Assembly (NCBI GenBank): GCA_964514105.1
Contig: CAZEPJ010000012.1
Coordinates: forward strand, 1 to 64,000
Origin: CAZEPJ01 sp964514105
GTDB taxonomy: Bacteria; Desulfobacterota; Desulfocorpusculales; Desulfocorpusculum
DNA length: 64,000 nucleotides
Direction: 5' to 3'
Positions 41,729 through 48,594 of the stretch are shown here, in pieces (within the stretch, counting starts at the first letter, position 1; each line of letters starts with the position of its first letter). Both the position numbers and the translations under genes were made by a program. The notes under the pieces are model-generated. The model worked only from the letters and a program-made list of their open reading frames with translations, was not told where the DNA came from and did not search any database.

Positions 41729-42741
41729 CAGACGACCCCCGCTTTGAGGAGGTCGTGGAGATGGATCACGCCCACGGGCTCCCCCTCCTCGCGCTCCTCG
41801 AAGACGAACAGCGAGGTGATGGCATGGCGCTCCATGCGATTGAGGGCGTCCACGGCCAGGGCCCCCTTAGGGATGCCCTTGGGGTTGGAGGTCATCACAT
41901 CCCTGGCCGGCTTCTCCAGCAGGTCGTTGCCTCGCTGGAGCCCCCGTCTGAGGTCCCCGTCGGTGATCACCCCCACCAGGCGTCCATCGTCGCCCACCAC
42001 GCCGGTGACGCCCAGCCCTTTGGAGGTGATCTCGAACAATGCCTCCCGCATAACGGTTCCGGTGCGGACCAAAGGGAGGGCCTCCCCGGAGTGCATGATG
42101 TCCCCCACCGTCAACAGGAGTCGACGCCCCAGGGTCCCGCCGGGGTGAAGCATGGCGAAATCGTCTCGGGTAAAGCCGCGCATCTCCAACAAAGCCACCG
42201 CCAGGGCATCGCCCATGGCCATGGCCGCCGTCGTGCTCGCCGTCGGGGCCAGCCCCAGGGGGCAAGCTTCCTCAGTCACCTCCACCGGGATGACCAGATC
42301 GCTGTTGCGACCCAGGGGGGATGCGGGGTTGCCGACCATGGAGATCACCGGGCAACCCAACCGCCGAACGAAGGGGATGAGCCGGACCACCTCTTCGCTG
42401 GCCCCGCTGTGGGAGATGAACAGGAAGACATCCCTGGCATTGGCCATGCCCAGGTCCCCGTGGGTCCCTTCGGCCGGGTGCAGGAAGAACGACGGGGTGC
42501 CAGTGCTGGCCAGGGTGGACGCGATCTTTCGCCCCACATGTCCGGACTTGCCCACCCCGGAGACGATGACCTTGCCCTCGCAGCCCAGGATGAGGGCCGC
42601 CGCACGGGCAAAGCCGGCACCCAGACCGTCCCGGACCCGCGCGATGGCCTCGGCCTCGATATCCAGGACCCGCCGGGCGCTCTCCAGGGCACGCTCATCT
42701 CCCCGGGCCGGGCCCCATCCCTCATCTCCGGGCGATGGCAT
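41728..42741 (-). CDS. kdsD: arabinose-5-phosphate isomerase with CBS domains
   Basis: A 337-residue KdsD/KpsF. The SIS domain has V-S-G-V-G-K-S-G-H-V-G near 57-67, H-P-A-E-G-T-H-G-D-L-G near 83-93, and I-S-H-S-G-A-S-E-E near 104-112. L-A-P-T-A-S-T-T near 158-165 and M-L-H-P-G-G-x-L-G near 190-198 follow. The CBS pair takes up the C-terminal half (V-G-V-I-T-D-G-D near 270). It turns ribulose-5-phosphate into arabinose-5-phosphate for Kdo. ATG 42741 overlaps the end of kdsA by 20 bases; longer starts read into kdsA and look non-coding. No kdsC phosphatase gene follows, unlike the usual order. Confidence 0.93.
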   Translation of the reverse strand: MPSPGDEGWGPARGDERALESARRVLDIEAEAIARVRDGLGAGFARAAALILGCEGKVIVSGVGKSGHVGRKIASTLASTGTPSFFLHPAEGTHGDLGMANARDVFLFISHSGASEEVVRLIPFVRRLGCPVISMVGNPASPLGRNSDLVIPVEVTEEACPLGLAPTASTTAAMAMGDALAVALLEMRGFTRDDFAMLHPGGTLGRRLLLTVGDIMHSGEALPLVRTGTVMREALFEITSKGLGVTGVVGDDGRLVGVITDGDLRRGLQRGNDLLEKPARDVMTSNPKGIPKGALAVDALNRMERHAITSLFVFEEREEGEPVGVIHLHDLLKAGVV

Positions 42742-43540
42742 GGATCTGAACGACCTCCTCCAGGAGCCCCTCCAGGCCCGCCAGGGGCAAGCTGTTGGGT
42801 CCATCGCAACGGGCGCGGTCCGGATCGGGATGCACCTCGATGAAAAGGGCATCGGCCCCCACCGCCGCGGCCCCCCGCGCCAGAAACGGAACGTACTCCC
42901 TCTCGCCCCCCGATCGATCCCCTGCCCCTCCTGGAAGCTGGACGCTGTGGGTGGCATCGAAGACCACGGCGGCCCCCAGCTTCCGCAGGATTACCAGGGA
43001 GCGGAAGTCCACCACGAGATTGTTGTATCCGAAGCAGCTCCCTCTTTCGGAGACCAAAATCCGGCGGTTCCCCGCCGACTGGATCTTCTCCAGCACAGGC
43101 CGAACGTCCCACGGGCTCAGAAACTGTCCTTTCTTGACGTTGATGGCGCGTCCGGTCCGGGCTGCGGCCAGGAGCAGGTCGGTCTGACGGCACAGAAAGG
43201 CCGGTATCTGGATGACATCGAGGACCTGGGACGCCGCGGTCACCTCGCTCCGGCAGTGCACGTCCGAAAGGACCGGGACGCCCCTCGTGGCCCGCACCTC
43301 CGCCAGGATCTCCAGCCCGGATGCCAGGCCCGGGCCCCGGTACGACCCAACGGACGTGCGGTTGGCCTTGTCATAGGACGCCTTGAAGACCAACGGCATC
43401 CCTGCCCGCCCCGCCACCTCACACAGGGCATGGGCCACCTCCAGGCACTGGGCGCGGGACTCGATGACGCAGGGCCCGGCGATGAGGACCAGAGGCGCGC
43501 CGCCCCCGATGAGCACTTCACCGATGATTACCGGCGTCAT
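42722..43540 (-). CDS. kdsA: 3-deoxy-8-phosphooctulonate synthase
   Basis: A 272-residue Kdo-8-phosphate synthase, which joins PEP and arabinose-5-phosphate. Landmarks are I-A-G-P-C-V-I-E-S near 19-27, F-K-A-S-Y-D-K-A-N-R-T-S near 51-62, and L-S-D-V-H-C near 90-95. I-Q-I-P-A-F-L-C-R-Q near 109-118, V-K-K-G-Q near 133-137 and F-D-A-T-H-S-V-Q near 193-200 follow. The C-terminal E-V-H-P-D-P is typical. Cys and His at the metal positions suggest a metal-dependent form. ATG 43540 gives the family N-terminus. ATG 43582 has a better Shine-Dalgarno (GGGGAG) but adds 14 residues. Confidence 0.94.
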   Translation of the reverse strand: MTPVIIGEVLIGGGAPLVLIAGPCVIESRAQCLEVAHALCEVAGRAGMPLVFKASYDKANRTSVGSYRGPGLASGLEILAEVRATRGVPVLSDVHCRSEVTAASQVLDVIQIPAFLCRQTDLLLAAARTGRAINVKKGQFLSPWDVRPVLEKIQSAGNRRILVSERGSCFGYNNLVVDFRSLVILRKLGAAVVFDATHSVQLPGGAGDRSGGEREYVPFLARGAAAVGADALFIEVHPDPDRARCDGPNSLPLAGLEGLLEEVVQIHAIARR

Positions 43541-43565
43541 CGGCCCCAGGCGGGGCGCTCCGGCC

Positions 43566-45245
43566 TCAGGCCCGGGCCGCATGGGGCTCCCCTTCGTCTT
43601 CCTCCACGCCCTCCATCTGTCCGGGGCAGGCTTCTCCCCTTCCCGCCTTGGCCCGTTGCGACAATGCCGCGGCGATGAAGGAGCGAAAAAGCGGATGGGG
43701 ATCCCGAGGGCGGGACTTGAATTCGGGATGGAACTGGCACCCCAGGAACCACTGCCTGCCCGGCATCTCCACCATCTCCACCAGGCGGCCGTCCGGGGAC
43801 AGCCCGGAGATCCGCAGGTCGTGCGCCTCCAGGACCTCCCGAAACCGATTGTTCAATTCGTATCGATGGCGATGTCGCTCCGAGATCTCCTGCTCCCCGT
43901 ATATGCGGTGGGCCAGGCTTCCCTCGACGATGCGGCATGGATACGCCCCCAATCGCATGGTCCCTCCCATGTCGTTGATCTCCCGCTGATCGGGCATCAA
44001 GTCGATGACGGGATGCGGGCTGGCCGGATCGAACTCCGTGGAGTTGGCGCCGCGAAGCCCGCACACCTCCCGGGCGAACTCCACCACAGCGAGCTGCATG
44101 CCCAGACAGATGCCAAAGAACGGAATGTCCCGCTCCCGGGCGTAGCGGATGGCCCGCATCTTCCCCTCCACCCCCCGTTTTCCAAACCCCCCGGGCACCA
44201 GCACAGCGTCCACACCCGCCAGATGCGCCTCCCACCCCTCCCCCTCCAACTGCTCGGAGTCCACGTACCGGAGCTCCAGGCGGCAGTCGTTGGCGATCCC
44301 TCCGTGGATCAACGCCTCGCTCAAGCTCTTGTACGATTCGGTCAGATGAACGTATTTCCCCACGATGGCCACCGTGGCGCGCAGGCGTGGCCGATGGATC
44401 CGACCCAAGATGGCCTCCCATTCGGCCAGGACGGGCGCCCGGGTCCAGACGTTGAGGATCTCCATGATCTTCTCGTCCAGGCCCTCTCTGTGGAAGACCA
44501 GGGGGACTTCGTAGATGCTCTCCACGTCCTTGGCCGTGATCACCGCATCGGGCGGGATGTTGCAGAACAGGCCGATCTTGGCCTTGATCTCGGGGCTCAG
44601 ATAACGGTCCGTGCGGCACAGGAGGATATCCGGCTGGATGCCGATCTCCCGCAGTTCCTTGACGCTGTGCTGGGTCGGTTTGGTCTTGAGTTCCCCGGCG
44701 GTGGGGATGTAGGGCACCAGGGTCAGGTGGATGTAACAGACATTCTCCTTGCCCAGATCGTTGCGCAGCTGCCGGATGGCCTCCAGGAACGGCAACCCCT
44801 CGATGTCGCCCACCGTCCCTCCGATCTCCACGATGACGATATCCACCCCGTCCACCAGTCCCAGGATGCACTGCTTGATCTCGTCGGTGATGTGGGGGAT
44901 GACCTGAACCGTCCCCCCCAGGTAATCTCCCCGACGCTCCTTGCGGATGACGTTGTAGTAAATCTGGCCTGTGGTGAAATTGTTCTTCTGCGACATCTGG
45001 GCGTGGGTGTACCGTTCGTAGTGGCCCAGATCCAGATCGGTCTCCGCCCCGTCGTCGGTCACGAAGACCTCCCCATGCTGGAACGGGTTCATGGTCCCCG
45101 GATCGACGTTGATATAGGGGTCCAGCTTCAGCATGGTGATGCGCAGGCCCCTGCTTTCCAGCAGCGCGCCGATGGAGGCAGCGGCAAGGCCTTTGCCCAA
45201 CGATGAGAGGACTCCCCCCGTCACGAAAATGAACTTGGTCTTCAT
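43566..45245 (-). CDS. pyrG: CTP synthase
   Basis: A 559-residue CTP synthase, which makes CTP from UTP, ATP and glutamine. The N-terminal synthase domain starts K-F-I-F-V-T-G-G-V-L-S-S-L-G-K-G, then D-P-Y-I-N-V-D near 53-59. The C-terminal amidotransferase has F-F-G-I-C-L-G-M-Q near 382-390 with the nucleophile Cys, and C-Q-F-H-P-E-F near 514-520. ATG 45245 has GGAGG 4 bases upstream and overlaps the kdsB stop as ATGA. CTP is needed by KdsB, which suits its place in the Kdo cluster. About 12 residues beyond the usual end are charged tail. Confidence 0.97.
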   Translation of the reverse strand: MKTKFIFVTGGVLSSLGKGLAAASIGALLESRGLRITMLKLDPYINVDPGTMNPFQHGEVFVTDDGAETDLDLGHYERYTHAQMSQKNNFTTGQIYYNVIRKERRGDYLGGTVQVIPHITDEIKQCILGLVDGVDIVIVEIGGTVGDIEGLPFLEAIRQLRNDLGKENVCYIHLTLVPYIPTAGELKTKPTQHSVKELREIGIQPDILLCRTDRYLSPEIKAKIGLFCNIPPDAVITAKDVESIYEVPLVFHREGLDEKIMEILNVWTRAPVLAEWEAILGRIHRPRLRATVAIVGKYVHLTESYKSLSEALIHGGIANDCRLELRYVDSEQLEGEGWEAHLAGVDAVLVPGGFGKRGVEGKMRAIRYARERDIPFFGICLGMQLAVVEFAREVCGLRGANSTEFDPASPHPVIDLMPDQREINDMGGTMRLGAYPCRIVEGSLAHRIYGEQEISERHRHRYELNNRFREVLEAHDLRISGLSPDGRLVEMVEMPGRQWFLGCQFHPEFKSRPRDPHPLFRSFIAAALSQRAKAGRGEACPGQMEGVEEDEGEPHAARA

Positions 45246-46060
45246 GAAGCCTCCTGCCCGGATGAAGGCGCATCCATCGACACCACCGCCGCTTCGCTCT
45301 GCCAACACCGGAGGGCGTCCTCCACCCGCCCCACGTCCTCGGGCACATCCACGCCCACGGTGCGGTGGCTCGTCTCGACGACGAGGATCCGGTAGCCCCA
45401 ATGGAGAAAGCGCAGCTGCTCCAGCTGCTCCGCAGCATCCCACGGTGACGGCCCCAGGGACGGAATCGCCTCGAGGACTCTCCTGCGAAAGCCGTACGCC
45501 CCGATGTGGATCCACGCCCTCCCCCAGGGCCTGGGAACCGTCTCCCCGGGACCCCGTTGCAGCCAGGCCGAGCGGTAAAACGGAACGGGTGCCCGGGAGA
45601 AGTAGAGGGCGTACCCCCGATGGTCCGTCACCACCTTGACGCAGTGGGGGCTCCAGATCTCGTGGGGCGCCTCGCTGGCCACGCAGAGCGTGGCCATATC
45701 GGCCTCCGGGTCTTCCTCCAAGGCTTCTATGAGACGGTCGATCTGGCCCGGGCGGATCAGCGGTTCGTCCCCCTGCAGGTTGACGACCGGGTCCCCCCCG
45801 ACCCGGGCCGCCGCCTCCGCCACTCGATCGGTCCCCGATGCGTGCTCCGCAGAGGTCATGGCCACGTTGCCCCCGAACCCCTCCACCGCCCGGGCGATGC
45901 GCTCATCGTCCGTGGCCACCCACACCTGCCCCACGCGACGTGCCTCCTCGGCCCGGCGGTAGACGTGCCGGATCATGGGTTCGCCGAGGAGGGAGACGAG
46001 GGGTTTGCCGGGAAAGCGGGAGGAGGCGTAGCGGGCGGGGATGATGACCGTTGCCGACAT
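45242..46060 (-). CDS. kdsB: CMP-Kdo synthetase
   Basis: A 272-residue 3-deoxy-manno-octulosonate cytidylyltransferase. It opens with I-I-P-A-R-Y-A-S-S-R-F-P-G-K-P-L near 6-21, then V-W-V-A-T-D-D near 46-52, and M-T-S-A-E-H-A-S-G-T-D-R near 68-79. V-N-L-Q-G-D-E-P near 93-100 and Y-F-S-R-A-P-V-P near 153-160 follow. It activates Kdo with CTP for lipid A. First gene of the minus-strand operon. GAAAGG is close to the ATG. About 25 residues at the C-terminus exceed the usual length. Confidence 0.95.
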   Translation of the reverse strand: MSATVIIPARYASSRFPGKPLVSLLGEPMIRHVYRRAEEARRVGQVWVATDDERIARAVEGFGGNVAMTSAEHASGTDRVAEAAARVGGDPVVNLQGDEPLIRPGQIDRLIEALEEDPEADMATLCVASEAPHEIWSPHCVKVVTDHRGYALYFSRAPVPFYRSAWLQRGPGETVPRPWGRAWIHIGAYGFRRRVLEAIPSLGPSPWDAAEQLEQLRFLHWGYRILVVETSHRTVGVDVPEDVGRVEDALRCWQSEAAVVSMDAPSSGQEAS

Positions 46061-46087
46061 CCTTTCACCCAGGTCCGGGTTTTTCCC

Positions 46088-46115
46088 ATCATAGCAGATG
46101 ACCCTCCGGTGTCAA
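46088..46115 (-). promoter_or_regulatory. strong sigma-70 promoter of the kdsB operon
   Basis: On the minus strand TTGACA, 16 bases, TATGAT. The predicted start near 46081 leaves only about 20 bases before ATG 46060. This should drive the whole Kdo/pyrG/lpt run. Confidence 0.75.
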
Positions 46116-46166
46116 GCTGCGTTCCCCTTCTTGCCATTCGTTCGGTCGATGGATGCCTTCCCGCCG

Positions 46167-46195
46167 TTGACAATCCACCGGTTTTCTCGTACACA
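46167..46195 (+). promoter_or_regulatory. sigma-70-like promoter of the radical SAM gene
   Basis: TTGACA, 17 bases, TACACA on the plus strand. The -35 is perfect, the -10 weak. It ends about 50 bases before the TTG start at 46251, and rules out the upstream in-frame starts at 46098 and 46149 if it is the real promoter. Confidence 0.5.
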
Positions 46196-46250
46196 GGAGG
46201 CCACGCCGCAGCGGGCGGATCATCCGAAGGTGACCGGGAGCCGAGACGCC

Positions 46251-47864
46251 TTGAAGATCCTCTTCATCGTTCCCCCTTACCCCATCGAGGAATATCCGGC
46301 CCTGGCCACGGGGAGCATGTACCTGGCAGCCGTCCTCGTGGATCACGGCCACGAGGTGGGCGTCCTGGATCTGCTCATCTCGGAGGCCACGGCCGAGAAG
46401 GTCGCGGACGCGGTGCGGGAGATGAGCCCCCATGTGGTGGGCATCACCTCCGTGACCATGACCTTCCTCCAAGCCGCCCGCATCGCCGGGTGGGTCCGGG
46501 CCGCCAGACCCGAGGCCGTCATCGTGCTGGGCGGCGCCCATGTCTCCTTCGCCCCCGAGGGAAGCCTCCGGCAGTGCCCTGAGGCTGACGTCGTGGTCCG
46601 GGGCGAGGCAGAAGAGACGATCGTGGAACTCGTGGAGCGCCTCACGGGCAACGGCGATCTTTCGAGCGTCAAGGGACTCACATTCCGCAGGAACGGCGCC
46701 ATTCACTCCACGCCCGATCGACCCCTCATCGCAGGGCTGGACGCCCTTCCCTTCCCGGCCTGGGACAAGCTCCCTCTGGCCCGCTACCGGGCCCTGCGGG
46801 GCAAGGTGGGCGTTCTTTCCAGCCGGGGATGCCCGTACGGATGCATCTTTTGCGTGGGTCACCGCATGGTGGGAAAGAAGGGGCGCTACCGCAGTCCCCG
46901 CATCGTGGTGGACGAGATGCAGTGGCTGGCCCGGCGGGGGTTCTCCTCCATCGGCATCGACGACGACCTGTTCACCCTCAAACGCAGCCACGCCCTGGCC
47001 GTTTGCGAGGAAATCCGCTCCAGAAGGCTCCCCATCACATGGCATGCCTTCGCCCGGGCGGACACCGTCACCCCGGAGCTTCTGGGCGCAATGGCCAAGG
47101 CCGGCTGCAGCGACATCCTGTACGGCGTGGAGAGCGGTTCCCAGGCCATCCTGGACCGAATCGGCAAGGGGATCACGCTGGAGCAGGTGCGCCGGGCCGT
47201 GCGCATGGCCTCGGATGCGGGTATCCGCATCTTCGCCTCGTTCATCCTGGGGCTCCCCGGTGAGACCCGCCAGACCCTCCGCGCCACGGCTGAGTTCGCC
47301 AAGTCCCTGGGATGCCAGTACGGGTTTCACGTGCTCTCGCCGTTTCCCGGGACCCGGCTGCGGGAGGAGGCCGATCGCTTCGGGATCCGGATCCTCACGG
47401 ACCGTTGGGATCAGTATGACGCCAACCATGTGGTCACGTTGACCCCGGGCCTCTCTCCGAGCGACGTGGAGGAAATCTTGGAGGAATACGACGCTGGGAT
47501 CGCCGCGTACTGCGGCGTCCAGGAGGAACACTTTCGGCAGGGGACAGCCCCCCCCCAGGAGCGATACGAGGTGTGGCTCCGCGGATTCAAGCCTGTGGCA
47601 TGGGAAATCCTCCGGAAGGACCTCGTGGAAAAACACGGCCGGGTCAACGGCCCCGTGCCGCCTGCCCAGGCTCTCCCCCTCCTGGCCGAGCGCCTCGCCC
47701 GGCACCTGACCTTTCCCGCGGCCCGCGTCCGGGAGGCCCTGGAGCTCTGGGTGCAAGAGGGCGTGCTCAGGGCGGATCCTGCGGGGGAAGGGCACAGGTG
47801 GCGCTGGGCCCGCAACGACGAGCTGGCATTTCCGCCACAGGGCGGGCGTGTCTCCCGGTCCTGA
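46251..47864 (+). CDS. cobalamin-binding radical SAM enzyme (B12-radical SAM, BchE-like)
   Basis: A 537-residue protein with the domain order of class B radical SAM enzymes. An N-terminal B12-binding domain begins K-I-L-F-I-V-P-P-Y-P and has L-G-G-A-H-V-S near 92-98. The radical SAM core has S-R-G-C-P-Y-G-C-I-F-C near 190-200, so the cluster Cys spacing is C-x3-C-x2-C. A Y-G-V-E-S-G-S motif lies near 291 and L-G-L-P-G-E-T near 337-343. The C-terminal 120 residues are unlike the core. Such enzymes methylate or rearrange unreactive carbons; the substrate is unknown. The TTG start has GGGAG ten bases upstream; GTG 46230 is an alternative. No DXHXXG cobalamin-ligand motif was found by eye. Confidence 0.86.
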   Translation: MKILFIVPPYPIEEYPALATGSMYLAAVLVDHGHEVGVLDLLISEATAEKVADAVREMSPHVVGITSVTMTFLQAARIAGWVRAARPEAVIVLGGAHVSFAPEGSLRQCPEADVVVRGEAEETIVELVERLTGNGDLSSVKGLTFRRNGAIHSTPDRPLIAGLDALPFPAWDKLPLARYRALRGKVGVLSSRGCPYGCIFCVGHRMVGKKGRYRSPRIVVDEMQWLARRGFSSIGIDDDLFTLKRSHALAVCEEIRSRRLPITWHAFARADTVTPELLGAMAKAGCSDILYGVESGSQAILDRIGKGITLEQVRRAVRMASDAGIRIFASFILGLPGETRQTLRATAEFAKSLGCQYGFHVLSPFPGTRLREEADRFGIRILTDRWDQYDANHVVTLTPGLSPSDVEEILEEYDAGIAAYCGVQEEHFRQGTAPPQERYEVWLRGFKPVAWEILRKDLVEKHGRVNGPVPPAQALPLLAERLARHLTFPAARVREALELWVQEGVLRADPAGEGHRWRWARNDELAFPPQGGRVSRS

Positions 47865-48200
47865 AGCGGCGATCACCGCCCCCCCCTTGCCCGGGAGATG
47901 ATCCGATCCCGGTGGACGGGAGCGCGGCGCAGGGTGTCGAGCCCAGCCCTCTTGGTTCATCCCACCGTCCTCCGCGTGCCCTCGAGGCACGAAAACCTTT
48001 GACTCCTCCCGTCTAGCGGCATACAGTGGGGATGATTCGGCCCGACCGGCAGGATCCGTTGCCGTTCTTTTCCTGCTCCTCCCTGTGACGCCTCGCGCCG
48101 CCGGCGAACCGCCTGGTCCGGGCCCGCGACCTGCGCCCCACGGGGTTCCTTCCCCGGCCGGCGCGTTCATCCCCTCAGCCTCAGGGACAGGAGCGTTGAC
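47865..48200. other. 336-bp intergenic region
   Basis: This lies between the radical SAM gene and a small ORF. It holds the promoter candidate at 47999-48027. No other gene or RNA was recognised. A short GCGG/CCGC inverted repeat follows the radical SAM stop but lacks a T run. Confidence 0.5.
47999..48027 (+). promoter_or_regulatory. possible promoter of the small 108-residue protein gene
   Basis: TTGACT, 17 bases, TACAGT on the plus strand (five and four matches of six). It would give a leader of roughly 165 bases before the ATG at 48201. Confidence 0.5.
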
Positions 48201-48527
48201 ATGGCGAGGAGAACTCCGGGAATCGTCGGCATCAAGCGGGTGGCGGGTGCGCCCAAGGGCGCCCAGTGGTTCGCCGTCTTCTTCAAGACCGCCCTGGGCC
48301 ACGACGAGGAGGCCCTGGAGATCTTCAAGAAGGTCCTCAACCGAATGCCCGAGGGGATGGAGGCCCAGACGCTCTATTTCCCCGGGGAGCGCACGGCTCT
48401 GTGCGTGGGCTACACCTTGTCCGTGGCCGCGCTCCAGAAGTTCTGCGTCTCCATCACCCGCAACAGGCATATCTCCGCGAGAATCCGCATGGCCGTGGAT
48501 TCCCACGAGATCCTGAACTGGGTGTGA
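48201..48527 (+). CDS. small uncharacterised protein
   Basis: A 108-residue protein of unknown type. It is basic at the start (R-R-T-P near 3-6), then rather ordinary globular sequence: F-F-K-T-A-L-G-H-D near 27-35, an amphipathic helix E-E-A-L-E-I-F-K-K-V-L near 36-46, R-T-A-L-C-V-G-Y near 64-71, and a final M-A-V-D-S-H-E-I-L. No signal peptide or membrane segment. GGAG lies 8 bases before ATG 48201, and a plausible promoter lies upstream. The balanced residue use supports coding. It sits alone between a radical SAM gene and a converging cyclase gene. I do not recognise the family. Confidence 0.65.
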   Translation: MARRTPGIVGIKRVAGAPKGAQWFAVFFKTALGHDEEALEIFKKVLNRMPEGMEAQTLYFPGERTALCVGYTLSVAALQKFCVSITRNRHISARIRMAVDSHEILNWV

Positions 48528-48594
48528 GGGGCGAGCCGGGCGCCGCGGCGGATCGGCCGGTTGTTCGCGGGCGCGGGGCGGGATGCCCTGCGCG

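Noticed and set aside
43383..45206. 607-codon plus-strand frame opposite pyrG
   Set aside because: It is the complement of CTP synthase. No family features.
46089..48506. 805-codon minus-strand frame opposite the radical SAM gene
   Set aside because: It crosses promoters and intergenic sequence and mirrors the radical SAM motifs; composition is that of an antisense shadow.
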